A stretch of DNA of 64,000 nucleotides from Vibrio sp. RE86 (GCF_013114545.1 NZ_VTXI01000004.1:62001-126000); one strand, 5' to 3'. Shown: positions 35,450 to 46,025, counted from the stretch's first letter. Numbers and translations are program-made. Notes: generated by a model not told the origin, from the letters alone.

Positions 35450-36462
35450 TTGTTGCTTCTTAATTGTTTTAGATACGCTCGAACAGCTCGATTATGCTCT
35501 GCTAACGTTTTTGAAAATACATGACCACCTTTACCACTTGCGACGAAGTAGTAATAGTTACTGTCTTCAGGGTTCAACGCTGCTGCAATAGACGCTTCAC
35601 CTGGCATAGCAATTGGCGTCGGCGGTAAACCAAAGATGGTGTACGTATTGTATGGTGTCGGTGTACGCAAATCTTTCTTGCGAATATTTCCGTCGTACTT
35701 GTCACCCATTCCATAGATAACCGTTGGATCCGTTTGCAGGCGCATACGTTTATTTAGACGGTTAACGAATACCGCGGCAACGCGTTCACGCTCTGACTCG
35801 ACTGCCGTCTCTTTTTCGATGATAGAGGCGAGGATCAAAGCTTCATACGCCGATTTAAGGGGCAGTTTTTCTTGACGTTTTTCCCACTGTTCATCAAGTA
35901 CCGACTGCAGTTTGCTTGACGCTCGCTTTAAAATGTCTAAATCAGACGCACCCAGTGTGTAGTGGTACGTTTCTGCTAACATTAGACCTTCAAGCTTCTC
36001 GTGATCAGAGCCAATAAGCGCCGAAATTTCGGCTTCACTTAAATCGGTGAGTTCATGTTCTAAATATGGTGCCGCTTTTAAAATTTCACGCCACTCTTTA
36101 AAAGTTGAGCCTTCAACAAAAGTGATCGCAAATTGATGCTCTTTTCCTTGTTTGAACTGCTCAAGCGCCTGTGTAAGGTTAAGCTCCGGTTCTAATAAGT
36201 AAGTACCCGCTCGAACTTGAGTCAATTCAGGGTGAAAGCGTCGGACGAGCTTAACCATGTCGTTAGGCTCGATAAGATTAGACTTGGTGAGGTTCGCCAA
36301 TACTCGATTAAAACTCGTGCCTGATTCAATCGTAAAAATCTGAGCTTCTTCAAGCTTTAAAGGTTGAGTAATGTATTGCGATACTTGCTGCGAGACATAC
36401 ACATAGCCGCCAGCTAATAAGGCGGCAATCAGTATAAGAAAAAGGGTGATTTTTTTGATCAC
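35446..36462 (-). CDS. mltG: Endolytic murein transglycosylase MltG
   Basis: 338 residues. One N-terminal membrane segment (residues 5-24) anchors a periplasmic YceG-fold domain. The catalytic Glu lies in [18 protein letters not shown], and [12 protein letters not shown] and [16 protein letters not shown] are family hallmarks. It cleaves nascent glycan strands and so sets their length. Its start overlaps the end of pabC by four bases (ATGA) and its end overlaps tmk. Confidence 0.95.
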   Translation of the reverse strand: MIKKITLFLILIAALLAGGYVYVSQQVSQYITQPLKLEEAQIFTIESGTSFNRVLANLTKSNLIEPNDMVKLVRRFHPELTQVRAGTYLLEPELNLTQALEQFKQGKEHQFAITFVEGSTFKEWREILKAAPYLEHELTDLSEAEISALIGSDHEKLEGLMLAETYHYTLGASDLDILKRASSKLQSVLDEQWEKRQEKLPLKSAYEALILASIIEKETAVESERERVAAVFVNRLNKRMRLQTDPTVIYGMGDKYDGNIRKKDLRTPTPYNTYTIFGLPPTPIAMPGEASIAAALNPEDSNYYYFVASGKGGHVFSKTLAEHNRAVRAYLKQLRSNK

Positions 36463-37262
36463 GAGTCGATCGTCTCCTGAATTCGTTTTGTAATAGTTCC
36501 AATCTCAAAATTTGCCGAGCTAATTTGACGGATCGGCGCAACACCTAAAATAGAATTAGAGATAAACACCTCATCAGCTGCAAGTACATTATCTAATTCA
36601 AAATGACCGACAGAGCTTCTGATTTGGAGTTTCTCTAACACTTCAAGTACCACACGTCGCATCACGCCACTCACACCAGCGTGGGTCAATGCGGGTGTAT
36701 AAACAACACCATCTTTTACCCAAAATAGGTTAGCCATGCTTGTTTCGATAACATTTCCATTGATATCGAGCACCACGCCATCAGGCAGCTGCAAATCATC
36801 AAGCTCTGCCTTAACCATAATTTGCTCTAAACGATTATTATGTTTATGCCCGGCAAGCATTGGGTTTAAACCTAGGCGAGTTTGGCACACACCAAGGGTT
36901 ACCCCGTCAGCGCTCCATTGTTCATAATGGGGCGGATAAATAAAGGCGCTAATAGTAACATTTGGTGAGGTCACTTGAGTAGGGCTATATCCCCTTCCTC
37001 CAGCACCGCGGCTAATATGAATTTTTATCCCAGCCAAAGGTTCAGATCTGACCGCTTGGTCTAGCCACTTTTCCACTTGCTTCCAATCAGGGCGCGGAAT
37101 CAATAAAACATCGAGGCAAGCGTTCATCCTGTCGATATGCTTTTGCCAATGTTGTATTTGGCCGTTTCGCGTCAGCATAGTCGTAAAGCAGCCGTCACCA
37201 TATTGAAACGAACGATCGGTGAGCGTAACTGAATCCGCACGTTTTCCATTGAGCCAGAACAT
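36459..37262 (-). CDS. pabC: Aminodeoxychorismate lyase
   Basis: 267 residues, fold-type IV PLP enzyme. The PLP Lys lies in GHKHNNRLEQI, and the phosphate-cup and substrate motifs DRSFQYGDGCFTTM and VIETSMANLFWV are present. It makes 4-aminobenzoate for folate by releasing pyruvate from aminodeoxychorismate. First gene of the pabC-mltG-tmk-holB-ycfH run and separated from fabF by a strong hairpin. Confidence 0.93.
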   Translation of the reverse strand: MFWLNGKRADSVTLTDRSFQYGDGCFTTMLTRNGQIQHWQKHIDRMNACLDVLLIPRPDWKQVEKWLDQAVRSEPLAGIKIHISRGAGGRGYSPTQVTSPNVTISAFIYPPHYEQWSADGVTLGVCQTRLGLNPMLAGHKHNNRLEQIMVKAELDDLQLPDGVVLDINGNVIETSMANLFWVKDGVVYTPALTHAGVSGVMRRVVLEVLEKLQIRSSVGHFELDNVLAADEVFISNSILGVAPIRQISSANFEIGTITKRIQETIDS

Positions 37263-37295
37263 AACTATCCCTATTGAAGTTTCAGGGGCTATTAA

Positions 37296-37333
37296 ATAAC
37301 AAAACGGCTTAATGCCAAAGCATTAAGCCGTTT
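37296..37333 (-). terminator. Rho-independent terminator after fabF
   Basis: Perfect 14-bp stem AAACGGCTTAATGC / GCATTAAGCCGTTT (37302-37315, 37320-37333), loop TTTG, then TTGTTATTT on the minus strand. Confidence 0.9.
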
Positions 37334-37356
37334 ATTTAGATTCAATTAGCGATTCT

Positions 37357-38601
37357 TTAGATCTTTTTGAATACTAGCGAGCCGTTCGTACCGCCAAAGC
37401 CAAATGAGTTACAAATTGCGTACTCCATTTGAACTTCTTTCGCTGTATGTGGCACTAGATCGATATCGTCTAGACCTTCAGCGCGGTTGTCTAGGTTGAT
37501 TGTCGGTGGAACAATTTGGTCAACCAGAGACATAACAGTGATGATCGCTTCAACAGAACCGGCAGCACCCAGAAGGTGACCTGTCATTGATTTAGTTGAA
37601 GATACTTTCACTTGCTTCACGCCCTCTTCACCTAGAGCACGACGCACGCCTTTAATTTCAGCAACGTCACCTGCAGGTGTTGATGTACCGTGAGCATTTA
37701 CGTAACCAACTTGAGTACCTTCGATACCCGCATCACGCATTGCTGCTTCCATCGCCAGTGCGCCACCTGAACCGTCTTCAGATGGAGACGTCATGTGGTA
37801 AGCATCACCAGACATGCCAAAGCCAACTAGCTCAGCGTAGATTTTAGCACCACGCGCTTTCGCATGTTCGTACTCTTCTAGTACCATCATGCCTGCACCG
37901 TCACCAAGAACAAAACCGTCACGGTCTTGATCCCATGGACGAGACGCTTTTTGTGGCTCATCGTTGCGAGTAGATAGCGCTTTAGCTGCACCAAAACCAG
38001 CCATACCTAGTGGTGTTGATGCTTTTTCAGAACCACCAGCAACCATTGCTTCCGCATCACCGTATGCAATCATACGAGCCGCGTGACCAATGTTGTGTAG
38101 ACCTGTTGTACACGCCGTCGAGATCGCGATGTTAGGACCGCGAAGACCACGCATAATAGATAAGTTACCTGCAACCATGTTTACGATGGTTGATGGAACG
38201 AAGAATGGGCTTACTTTACGAGGGCCTCTATCAACCAGTGCAGTATGACCAGTTTCGATAAGGTCTAGACCACCGATACCAGAGCCAATTGCAACACCAA
38301 CACGTGGTGCATTTTCTTCGTTAATTTGTAAACCAGAGTCATCTAGTGCTTGGATACCTGCAGCGATACCGTACTGGATAAATAGATCCATTTTACGTGC
38401 ATCTTTCTTTGACATGTATTCAGTACAGTCAAAGTCTTTAACAAGACCCGCAAAGCGAGTTGAGAAATTTTCAGCATCAAAGTGTTCGATATTCACGATA
38501 CCACTTTGACCAGCTAGCAGGGCTTTCCAAGATGATTCTACGGTGTTGCCTACCGGTGACAACATACCCATGCCAGTGACAACAACACGACGCTTGGACA
38601 C
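37357..38601 (-). CDS. fabF: 3-oxoacyl-[acyl-carrier-protein] synthase II
   Basis: 414 residues from the GTG at 38599-38601, where [10 protein letters not shown] homology begins and a GGAG lies eight bases upstream; a longer ORF reaches 38661 but adds an unrelated leader. The Cys-His-His triad is seen in [25 protein letters not shown] and [14 protein letters not shown]. It elongates acyl-ACP by condensation with malonyl-ACP, chiefly the C16:1 to C18:1 step. It follows acpP, with a hairpin between them. Confidence 0.95.
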   Translation of the reverse strand: MSKRRVVVTGMGMLSPVGNTVESSWKALLAGQSGIVNIEHFDAENFSTRFAGLVKDFDCTEYMSKKDARKMDLFIQYGIAAGIQALDDSGLQINEENAPRVGVAIGSGIGGLDLIETGHTALVDRGPRKVSPFFVPSTIVNMVAGNLSIMRGLRGPNIAISTACTTGLHNIGHAARMIAYGDAEAMVAGGSEKASTPLGMAGFGAAKALSTRNDEPQKASRPWDQDRDGFVLGDGAGMMVLEEYEHAKARGAKIYAELVGFGMSGDAYHMTSPSEDGSGGALAMEAAMRDAGIEGTQVGYVNAHGTSTPAGDVAEIKGVRRALGEEGVKQVKVSSTKSMTGHLLGAAGSVEAIITVMSLVDQIVPPTINLDNRAEGLDDIDLVPHTAKEVQMEYAICNSFGFGGTNGSLVFKKI

Positions 38602-38651
38602 GATTTTATTCTCCGGAAATGAAATGATTCTATGGAAGGATAGAAGGGTTA

Positions 38652-38681
38652 AAAAGAACACAGGCGGCCAGAAGGCCGCCT
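38652..38681 (-). terminator. Hairpin/attenuator between acpP and fabF
   Basis: Perfect 8-bp GC stem AGGCGGCC / GGCCGCCT (38662-38669, 38674-38681), 4-base loop, then GTGTTCTTTTTAAC on the minus strand. Probably partial termination that keeps acpP mRNA in excess. Confidence 0.7.
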
Positions 38682-38694
38682 GGGAGAGATATTA

Positions 38695-38928
38695 TTACTG
38701 AGCGCTGTTTACGTAGTCGATAGCAGCTTGAACAGTAGTAATTTTCTCAGCTTCTTCGTCTGGAATCTCAGTGTCGAATTCTTCTTCTAGAGCCATTACT
38801 AGTTCAACAGTGTCTAGAGAATCAGCACCTAGATCGTCAACGAATGAAGCTTCGTTTTTAACTTCAGCTTCGTCTACACCTAGCTGTTCAACAATGATTT
38901 TCTTTACGCGTTCTTCGATGTTGCTCAT
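38695..38928 (-). CDS. acpP: Acyl carrier protein
   Basis: 77 residues, strongly acidic. The phosphopantetheine-bearing Ser lies in [17 protein letters not shown]. It carries growing acyl chains as 4'-phosphopantetheine thioesters and interacts with nearly every protein encoded in the surrounding fab cluster. The 303-base gap upstream of it implies its own promoter, as in E. coli. Confidence 0.98.
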
Positions 38929-39231
38929 TTTTCTTTTCCTTTACAGATTTCGCTCAATGCGATGATTCCGTAGTTTATTCGAACTACTGAAAGTTGCAAG
39001 AGGGACCTTGCTGGTCAAACCACAATTTTAGCGATTTTAACCGAAATTCAATACATTTTTGACTTAAATCATGCACAAATCTTGCGCACACTTAGGTCAA
39101 AGTTCACAAACTATAGGCTATTTTTAACGGAAAAAGTAGCCTATATGACGACATTAAGTGCAAATTAACCTTAGCGCAGAAATTTGAGTGAAAATTAATG
39201 AAAAAGTTCACGATTTCCGCACGAAAGCGAT
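38929..39231. other. acpP upstream region with a long hairpin
   Basis: 303 AT-rich bases without a gene. The main structure is TATAGGCTATTTTT / AAAAAGTAGCCTATA (39112-39125, 39131-39145; one bulged G, loop AACGG), placed between the fabG stop and acpP. It may end fabG transcripts, form part of the acpP leader, or serve as a processing site. Confidence 0.55.
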
Positions 39232-39969
39232 TTACACCATGTACATACCGCCATTTACATGCAAAGTTTCACCAGTGATGTATGCCGCTTCTGGAGAAGC
39301 TAGGAATACAACTGCTGAAGCAATTTCACGAGGGTCACCAAGACGACCTGATGGTACGTTAGCTAGTGTAGCAGCACGTTGCTCTTCATTCAGTGCTTTT
39401 GTCATATCAGTTTCGATGAAACCTGGTGCAACTGTGTTTACAGTAACACCACGAGATGCCACTTCACGAGCCATTGACTTAGTAAAACCGATAACGCCCG
39501 CTTTAGCCGCAGCGTAGTTTGCTTGACCTGCGTTACCCATAGTACCAACAACTGAACCTACGTTGATGATGCGACCAGCGCGCTTTTTCATCATGCCGCG
39601 AAGAACTGCTTTTGACATGCGGAAAATTGGCGTTAAGTTAGTGTCGATGATGTCATCCCACTCAGAATCTTTCATACGCATAAGTAGGTTGTCGCGTGTG
39701 ATACCAGCATTGTTTACTAGGATATCAATCGCGCCGAACTCATCGTTGATCGTTTTTAGTGTTGCCTCGATAGACTCAACATCAGTTACGTTTAGAGCAA
39801 GACCTTTACCGTTCTCACCTAGGTACTCACTGATTGCAGCTGCGCCGCCTTCAGAAGTCGCTGTACCAATTACTGTCGCGCCACGCTCAACAAGTAGCTC
39901 AGCAATCGCACGGCCGATACCGCGGCTTGCGCCAGTCACTAGGGCAATTTTGCCTTCTAGATTCATCAT
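39232..39969 (-). CDS. fabG: 3-oxoacyl-[acyl-carrier-protein] reductase
   Basis: 245 residues (244 if the second of two adjacent ATGs is used, which matches the E. coli protein start). NADPH motif TGASRGIG, NNAG, and the catalytic Ser-Tyr-Lys in NVGSVVGTMGNAGQANYAAAK. It reduces 3-oxoacyl-ACP in each elongation round. AAGGA lies nine bases before the first ATG. Directly follows fabD with a 17-base gap. Confidence 0.96.
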   Translation of the reverse strand: MMNLEGKIALVTGASRGIGRAIAELLVERGATVIGTATSEGGAAAISEYLGENGKGLALNVTDVESIEATLKTINDEFGAIDILVNNAGITRDNLLMRMKDSEWDDIIDTNLTPIFRMSKAVLRGMMKKRAGRIINVGSVVGTMGNAGQANYAAAKAGVIGFTKSMAREVASRGVTVNTVAPGFIETDMTKALNEEQRAATLANVPSGRLGDPREIASAVVFLASPEAAYITGETLHVNGGMYMV

Positions 39970-39986
39970 GTCGTTAATTCCTTAAA

Positions 39987-40910
39987 TTACTTCGCAGCTT
40001 CAAGAGATGCAGCATCATTCACTGCTGCGCCGCTTAGTGTTTTCACGATACGTTTGGTTAGACCCGTAAGAACCTTACCTGGGCCTAATTCAAGAAGTTT
40101 CTCAACGCCTTGCTCGCTCATCAGCTGTACGCTTTCAGTCCAACGAACTGGGCTGTATAGCTGACGTACAAGTGCGTCTTTAATTTTTGCAGGATCAGTT
40201 TCCGCAGCAACATCAACGTTGTTGATTACTGGAAGCTGAGGCGCGTTGAATTCTAGCGCTTCTAGAGCTACTGCTAGCTTGTCAGCCGCAGGCTTCATTA
40301 GTGCACAATGTGAAGGCACAGAAACTGGAAGAGGAAGTACACGCTTAGCGCCCGCTTCTTTACATAGTGCGCCAGCGCGCTCTACTGCATCTTTGCTGCC
40401 AGCAATAACAACTTGACCAGGAGAGTTGAAGTTTACTGGAGAAACGACTTCGCCTTGTGCAGCTTCTTCACACGCTTTAGCGATTGACTCATCGTCAAGA
40501 CCGATGATTGCATACATTGCGCCAGTGCCTGCTGGTACTGCTTCTTGCATCAGTTGACCACGAAGCTGAACAAGTTTGATCGCTTCTTTAAAGTCGATAA
40601 CACCTGCACATACCAATGCAGAGTATTCACCTAGGCTGTGACCTGCTAGGTTCGCTGGCTGTTCTAGGCCAAGCTCTTGCCATACACGCCAGATAGCCAC
40701 TGATGATGCTAGCAATGCAGGTTGAGTACGGTGAGTTTGGTTTAGATCTTCAGCAGGGCCGTTTTGAACAAGGGCCCATAGGTCGTAGCCTAGCGCTTCA
40801 GATGCTTCAGCAAATGTTTGTTTAACTACGTCATACTGCTCGCCAAGCTCAGCAATCATACCAACTGCTTGAGAACCTTGACCTGGAAATACAATAGCAA
40901 ACTTGCTCAT
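39987..40910 (-). CDS. fabD: Malonyl-CoA:ACP transacylase
   Basis: 307 residues. FPGQGSQ near the N-terminus, the nucleophile motif GHSLGEYSAL (Ser about 92), and the active-site His in VSVPSHCALM. It transfers malonyl groups from CoA to ACP. A hairpin (40955-40976) separates it from fabH, so part of its transcription may be attenuated or independent. Confidence 0.96.
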   Translation of the reverse strand: MSKFAIVFPGQGSQAVGMIAELGEQYDVVKQTFAEASEALGYDLWALVQNGPAEDLNQTHRTQPALLASSVAIWRVWQELGLEQPANLAGHSLGEYSALVCAGVIDFKEAIKLVQLRGQLMQEAVPAGTGAMYAIIGLDDESIAKACEEAAQGEVVSPVNFNSPGQVVIAGSKDAVERAGALCKEAGAKRVLPLPVSVPSHCALMKPAADKLAVALEALEFNAPQLPVINNVDVAAETDPAKIKDALVRQLYSPVRWTESVQLMSEQGVEKLLELGPGKVLTGLTKRIVKTLSGAAVNDAASLEAAK

Positions 40911-40945
40911 TTTCTTTTCCTTAAAAACGTTTCTTTAAATTAAAG

Positions 40946-40976
40946 AAGAAAGAAAAGATGCCACGAAAGGCATCTT
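40946..40976 (-). terminator. Hairpin between fabH and fabD
   Basis: Perfect 8-bp stem AAGATGCC / GGCATCTT (40955-40962, 40969-40976), 6-base loop, then TTCTTTCTTC on the minus strand. It may act as an attenuator. Confidence 0.6.
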
Positions 40977-40992
40977 AATTTTTGAATTCTGT

Positions 40993-41943
40993 TTAGAACT
41001 TAACGAGTGCTGAGCCCCAAGTAAATCCACCACCAAATGCTTCTAGCAACAACGTTTGGCCACGTTGAATACGGCCATCACGAACAGCTTCATCTAACGC
41101 TGTAGGGACAGTCGCTGCTGATGTGTTGCCATGCTTATCTAGGGTAATAACCACTTGGTCAAGCGACATTGACAGTTTCTTAGCTGTCGCAGAGATAATG
41201 CGGTAGTTTGCTTGGTGTGGTACAAGCCAATCAAGTTCTGACTTATGCATATCATTCGCAGCAAGTGTGTCTTTTACTAGCTTCGATAGCTGAGTAACCG
41301 CTACTTTGAAAACTTCGTTGCCCGCCATATGCAGCCATTTGTCTGCATCTTTACCACGTTCGGGCACTTCTAGGCTTAAAAGCTCACCGAATCGGCCATC
41401 TGAATAAATGTGAGTAGATAAAATGCCTGGCTCTTCACTTTGACCGACAACAACCGCACCCGCACCATCACCAAATAGGATGATAGTAGAGCGATCAGTT
41501 GGATCACAGGTCTTAGACAGAGCATCAGCACCGATCACTAGCACATTTTTGCACATACCCGATTTGATATGTTGATCAGCAACAGAGAGCGCGTATACAA
41601 ACCCCGAACATGCAGCTGCTAGATCAAATGCCGGGCAACCTTTAATTTCAAGCTTTGCTTGCACCTGACAAGCAGATGACGGGAATGTATGGCTGCCACT
41701 TGTTGTCGCGACGATAATAAGGTCGATATCGTCCTTATCAATGCCCGCCATTTCAATGGCGTTTTTCGCAGCTAAGTAGCTCATATCAGCAACCGTTTCA
41801 TTTTCAGCTGCAATGCGACGCTCTTTAATACCCGTACGAGTGACAATCCACTCATCCGTTGTATCTACCATTTTCTCTAGATCTGCGTTTGAACGCACCT
41901 GAGATGGCAGGTAGCTGCCAGTACCTAAAATTTTGCTATACAT
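40993..41943 (-). CDS. fabH: 3-oxoacyl-[acyl-carrier-protein] synthase III
   Basis: 316 residues. The Cys-His-Asn triad appears in [21 protein letters not shown] and [11 protein letters not shown]. The enzyme starts fatty acid synthesis by condensing acetyl-CoA with malonyl-ACP. It lies five bases after plsX, so the two are probably translated from one message. Confidence 0.96.
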   Translation of the reverse strand: MYSKILGTGSYLPSQVRSNADLEKMVDTTDEWIVTRTGIKERRIAAENETVADMSYLAAKNAIEMAGIDKDDIDLIIVATTSGSHTFPSSACQVQAKLEIKGCPAFDLAAACSGFVYALSVADQHIKSGMCKNVLVIGADALSKTCDPTDRSTIILFGDGAGAVVVGQSEEPGILSTHIYSDGRFGELLSLEVPERGKDADKWLHMAGNEVFKVAVTQLSKLVKDTLAANDMHKSELDWLVPHQANYRIISATAKKLSMSLDQVVITLDKHGNTSAATVPTALDEAVRDGRIQRGQTLLLEAFGGGFTWGSALVKF

Positions 41944-41948
41944 GAAGA

Positions 41949-42974
41949 CTAATAATGCCTCTCGAGTAAAACCGCTTCCAAACGATCGCTAATACGGTTT
42001 GGTACTTGTCGTTGGACCTCATGCAACGCTTCACCAATCGCATTGATGATAGCGTCTACATCAGCACTTCCGTGGCTTTTTATGACAATGCCGCGCAATC
42101 CTAGCAAACTTGCGCCATTATACTGGTCGGGGTTCAATGTTTTTAGCTCATTAAATAAGCTGGAAAATAATTTTCTTGCAATCCAACCCTTTATAGATGA
42201 GGCCATCATGTGAGATTTCAACTTATCAATAAAGAGTTGTGCCGTCCCTTCGCACGTTTTAAGGCAGACATTGCCGACAAACCCATCACATACCACTACG
42301 TCGGCGGCGTCATGAAGAAGTTGGTTCCCTTCAATATAGCCGACAAAGTTAACTGACTGAGTCTGAGATAGCATTTCAGAACAACGCTTGACGAGGTCAT
42401 TACCTTTTATTTCTTCAGCGCCGATATTTAAAATCGCGACACGAGGTGCGCGTTGCAAATATTGTTCTGCCAATGCACTGCCCATAACAGCGAATTGAAA
42501 CAGTGAGTCTGCATCACTTGATACGTTTGCACCTAAATCGAGCATCCAAGTTCGGCCACCTGATGCGGTCGGTAATGCAGATATCAATGCTGGTCGTTCA
42601 ATGCCAGGTAGTAATTTGAGTTTGAAACGCGAGAGCGCCATGAGAGCGCCGGTGTTGCCACAACTGACACATGCATCCGCTTGGTTGTCCGCAACCAATT
42701 CAATCGCGGTGCCCATGGAACTACCATGACTGTTTCTTAATGCAAGAGAAGGCTTTTCGGAATTCGATATCACTCGGTCAGTATGTTGAATACTCAAACG
42801 GGAGTTCGTTTGAAAACCAAGCGAAGATAATTGAGACGTGATCTGAGTTTGATCACCAATGAGGACCACTTTTAGCTCTGGGAAATGCGACAGTGCCTGC
42901 ACGGCGGCAGGCACTGTGACGCGAGGACCGAAATCCCCGCCCATTGCATCAAGTGCAACGGCTATATTTTGCAA
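41949..42974 (-). CDS. plsX: Phosphate acyltransferase PlsX
   Basis: 341 residues. [12 protein letters not shown] at the N-terminus, [12 protein letters not shown] and [14 protein letters not shown] are PlsX signatures. It converts acyl-ACP to acyl-phosphate for phospholipid synthesis. Located between rpmF and fabH, as in other gammaproteobacteria. Confidence 0.95.
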   Translation of the reverse strand: MQNIAVALDAMGGDFGPRVTVPAAVQALSHFPELKVVLIGDQTQITSQLSSLGFQTNSRLSIQHTDRVISNSEKPSLALRNSHGSSMGTAIELVADNQADACVSCGNTGALMALSRFKLKLLPGIERPALISALPTASGGRTWMLDLGANVSSDADSLFQFAVMGSALAEQYLQRAPRVAILNIGAEEIKGNDLVKRCSEMLSQTQSVNFVGYIEGNQLLHDAADVVVCDGFVGNVCLKTCEGTAQLFIDKLKSHMMASSIKGWIARKLFSSLFNELKTLNPDQYNGASLLGLRGIVIKSHGSADVDAIINAIGEALHEVQRQVPNRISDRLEAVLLERHY

Positions 42975-42983
42975 AGGTCAACC

Positions 42984-43154
42984 TTACTTGTTGATAACCT
43001 TTTTGCCACGGTAGTAACCTTCAGCAGTTACGTTGTGGCGTAGGTGAGTTTCACCTGAAGTTGCGTCTACAGAAAGTGCAGCTGTAGTTAGGGCATCGTG
43101 TGAACGACGCATGCCACGCATTGAACGTGATTTCTTGCTCTTTTGTACGGCCAT
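42984..43154 (-). CDS. rpmF: 50S ribosomal protein L32
   Basis: 56 residues, a short basic protein starting [20 protein letters not shown] and ending [11 protein letters not shown], clearly L32. The start ATG has a GGAG-type ribosome site (TAGGAG) upstream. It sits between yceD and plsX, linking ribosome and phospholipid/fatty acid gene expression as in E. coli. Confidence 0.97.
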   Translation of the reverse strand: MAVQKSKKSRSMRGMRRSHDALTTAALSVDATSGETHLRHNVTAEGYYRGKKVINK

Positions 43155-43184
43155 TGACCCTACTCCTATGTAAGTATTAAAGAA

Positions 43185-43712
43185 TTACTTCTTTAAGCTT
43201 TTTAAAACGTCAAATGGATTCGGCTTCTCTTCTTCCACAATTTCTTCTGGAATCTCACCAAACACCATATTATCTGAATCAACGCTACAGTCCGCTTCTT
43301 CGTGCATTGCAATTTGAGGCAAGTTTAGAATGAACTCGTCTTCAACTAACTGTATTAGGTCTAATTCACCGTACTCGTTCAGATCTACCAAATCGTACTC
43401 TTCCGGTGCTTCCTCTTCAGTCCTCTCACCGCGATACGGTGTATAGGTGAATTGGACATCGCACTCATGTGCGAAAACCTCATTACAGCGTTGACACTCT
43501 AAGTCGACTTCGATGTTAGCTTTACCAGAGATAACAACGAGTCGCTGCTCATCTAAGTCAAATGACAGTGACACTTGGGCGTCGCGTCTAACGCCTTCGA
43601 CTGATTCCTCTAAGCGCTTAAAGAGACTAACTTGAATAATACCTTCAACATCTAGTCGCTTTTGAGCTGAGCGTGTCGGATCAATCGTACGCGGTATTTT
43701 TACCTTTTGCAT
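43185..43712 (-). CDS. yceD: YceD family protein (DUF177), 23S rRNA accumulation protein
   Basis: 175 residues, acidic. Cys pair in LECQRCNEVF and a further Cys in EEADCSVDS, with the TYTPYRGERTEEE segment typical of the family. The cytoplasmic protein is reported to affect 23S rRNA accumulation; its biochemical activity is not settled. It is the first gene of the yceD-rpmF-plsX-fab run, 30 bases upstream of rpmF. Divergent from yceF. Confidence 0.93.
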   Translation of the reverse strand: MQKVKIPRTIDPTRSAQKRLDVEGIIQVSLFKRLEESVEGVRRDAQVSLSFDLDEQRLVVISGKANIEVDLECQRCNEVFAHECDVQFTYTPYRGERTEEEAPEEYDLVDLNEYGELDLIQLVEDEFILNLPQIAMHEEADCSVDSDNMVFGEIPEEIVEEEKPNPFDVLKSLKK

Positions 43713-43859
43713 AGGGCGCGAATTCTATCTTCCAAATCGTTTATAGTCAAAGAAAAAGGGCAAAAAAATGTACTTTTTTTCCTTATCAACGAGAGAGCTA
43801 GTATCCTAACCGTGATATCGATTAAGCTCTTACTAACCTGCTTTAGATTGTAAATTAAA

Positions 43860-44441
43860 ATGCAAAATTACCAACTAGTTTTAGCTTCGACTTCTCCTTA
43901 TCGAGAACAACTGCTCAATAAATTAGCAATTGACTTCTCTACCGCCTCCCCTGACTTCGATGAAACGCCGTTAGCCAACGAGAGTCCACTAGAACTCGTC
44001 GAAAGGCTAGCGATAGGTAAAGCAAAATCTTGTCACGTAAGCGATGGTCACTTAGTGATTGGTAGCGATCAAGTGTGTGTGATCAATGGCAACATTATCG
44101 GCAAACCGCTTAGCCGCGAAAAAGCCATCGAACAATTGACGCTGCAACGTGGTCAATCTATTCAGTTCTATACCGGGTTAGCGCTATTTAATTCGAGTAC
44201 AAAGAAAACAGATGTCAAAGTAGATACCTTTACCGTTCACTTTCGTAATTTAACCGACAGTCAGATCGCTAACTATGTTGATAAAGAACAGCCGTTTTAT
44301 TGCGCAGGTAGCTTCAAGAGTGAAGGTTTAGGCATTGCTCTATTCGAACGCCTGGAAGGTAAAGATCCAAATACCTTGGTAGGACTGCCGTTGATTGACT
44401 TAATTGATATGCTTGAAGCACAAGGGTTTGAGGTACTTTAG
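43860..44441 (+). CDS. yceF: Maf-like nucleotide pyrophosphatase, YceF type
   Basis: 193 residues. [14 protein letters not shown], the catalytic IGSDQVCVI and [13 protein letters not shown] motifs of the Maf family are intact. Synteny (divergent from yceD, next to rluC) points to YceF, which hydrolyses m7GTP and related modified nucleotides and so cleans the nucleotide pool. A few bases separate its stop from a hairpin shared with the convergent rluC gene. Confidence 0.92.
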   Translation: MQNYQLVLASTSPYREQLLNKLAIDFSTASPDFDETPLANESPLELVERLAIGKAKSCHVSDGHLVIGSDQVCVINGNIIGKPLSREKAIEQLTLQRGQSIQFYTGLALFNSSTKKTDVKVDTFTVHFRNLTDSQIANYVDKEQPFYCAGSFKSEGLGIALFERLEGKDPNTLVGLPLIDLIDMLEAQGFEVL

Positions 44442-44446
44442 GCAGA

Positions 44447-44482
44447 AGCGAGTCGGAACCCTAAAGAGATTCCCTACTCGCT
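44447..44482. terminator. Hairpin between convergent yceF and rluC
   Basis: AGCGAGT / ACTCGCT (44447-44453, 44476-44482), extended inside by GGAA / TTCC. No long T run. Confidence 0.45.
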
Positions 44483-44507
44483 CCTTCGTCACTCTATGGA
44501 ACGACGT

Positions 44508-45452
44508 TTATAATTTACGCAACCCAGCCAACGCTTTCTCTAACTTAGGCTCCATTGGCGCATTGATCTCCATCCACTCGTCATTTGAAGGGTGTTGGAA
44601 CTTGATATTTGCGGCATGCAGGAACAAGCGATCAAGCCCGACTTTGCCAGTGTAAGCGTCGAAGCGGCGGTCACCATAACGATCATCCCAAGCGATTGGG
44701 TGACCGGTATATTGAGTGTGTACCCGAATCTGGTGCGTGCGTCCGGTAATTGGACTCGCCTGAATCAAAGTTGCATTAGCGAACTTCTCAATAATCTTGA
44801 AGCGAGTTTCCGATGCTTTGCCATTTGGGTTCACGCGAACAATGCTGTTTACCTCGTTTTTAAGCAGAGGGGCATTGACCTTCTTACAGCTTGATTTCCA
44901 TTCACCCATCACCAAAGCAAAATAGTATTTTTGTACTGTTTTTTCGCGAAACTGTGCTTGAAGATGACGAAGAGCTGAACGTTTCTTCGCAACCAACAAG
45001 ATACCCGAGGTATCGCGATCAATACGGTGCACCAACTCTAGGAAGCGAGCATCAGGGCGCAGAGCTCGTAATGCTTCAATTGCACCAAACTTGAGGCCGC
45101 TGCCACCATGTACTGCTGTTCCTGAAGGTTTATTTAGGATGAGCATGTGATCGTCTTCGTAGATGATCTTGTTTTCAAGCTCGGCTACTTTATTTAGCTT
45201 CGTGCTAGGAGCAACTTCTTCGGCTTTCTCTTCGATGGTCACAGGTGGGATTCGAACAAGATCGCCCGCCTTTAGCTTATACTCAGCCTTGATGCGCTTT
45301 TTGTTTACACGCACTTCACCCTTACGCAAGATGCGGTAAACCATGCTTTTAGGAATACTTTTCAATTGGTTGCGCAAGAAGTTATCAATACGCTGACCCG
45401 CCATATCTTCGTCGATATCGACAAATTGGACTTTAGTTCTAATTTCACTCAT
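44508..45452 (-). CDS. rluC: 23S rRNA pseudouridine synthase RluC
   Basis: 314 residues. An N-terminal S4 RNA-binding domain (DNFLRNQLKSIPKSMVYRILRKGEVRVN) is followed by the RluA-type catalytic core with the catalytic Asp in HRIDRDTSG and HQIRVHTQYTGHPI near the end. It should modify positions equivalent to E. coli 955, 2504 and 2580. Divergent from rne, as in E. coli, which supports RluC over RluD. Confidence 0.94.
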   Translation of the reverse strand: MSEIRTKVQFVDIDEDMAGQRIDNFLRNQLKSIPKSMVYRILRKGEVRVNKKRIKAEYKLKAGDLVRIPPVTIEEKAEEVAPSTKLNKVAELENKIIYEDDHMLILNKPSGTAVHGGSGLKFGAIEALRALRPDARFLELVHRIDRDTSGILLVAKKRSALRHLQAQFREKTVQKYYFALVMGEWKSSCKKVNAPLLKNEVNSIVRVNPNGKASETRFKIIEKFANATLIQASPITGRTHQIRVHTQYTGHPIAWDDRYGDRRFDAYTGKVGLDRLFLHAANIKFQHPSNDEWMEINAPMEPKLEKALAGLRKL

Positions 45453-46025
45453 GCGGTTATTCTAACATCCTAACATGCGCAGATTCACATTTTCTTCGCA
45501 ACAAAATGGAAAATTTCGTGATAAGACTGAATTCCATATCCTTTACGGATAAAAATCCATCAGTTTTATTGCAAATTTCAAAAACACTCGCAATACACAA
45601 TAAAAAACAAATACTTACACAAAATAAAATCAGCTTTTTTAGCGTTTTATTATAAAGCAGATTGCTGAGTTTAATGGGTACTGCTATAGTTCACACCTGC
45701 AATATATGAGTTGGTTGCATTTTAAACAAACCACCCCATATCTTGAGCAATAAACAGAGTAGTCCGCTAATTTACCAAAATGCTGCAATCGGCGTAAGAC
45801 ATTTTCGGAGTTAGCAATCTTGTCACTCTACTCGTCGTAGATCATGTTGAGTATTATCCGCCGATTATGCGGCTTACAAGCTGAACGAGAAAAGCCTGTA
45901 AGACTGACGTGCCCAAGAGCATCCCTCCAGCCGGGAGGCTGCAACGATTAAGCCATGGGATCAGGCACCGTGAACACGACCACAATGACAAGAACAAAAC
46001 AAAAGAATGACAACGAGATTTATCA
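45453..46025 (+). promoter_or_regulatory. rne promoter region and structured 5' leader
   Basis: 573 bases between divergent rluC and rne. The distal part is very AT-rich. The last 200 bases carry stable hairpins: CCGC / GCGG (45858-45872), CTTACAAGC / GCCTGTAAG (45873-45881, 45894-45902) and CCTCC / GGAGG (45924-45938). In E. coli a long rne leader with hairpins lets RNase E sense and cleave its own mRNA; the layout here suggests the same autoregulation. Confidence 0.6.

Noticed and set aside
44404..44655. Plus-strand ORF between yceF and rluC
   Set aside because: It overlaps the end of both real genes and the shared hairpin, and has no ribosome site.
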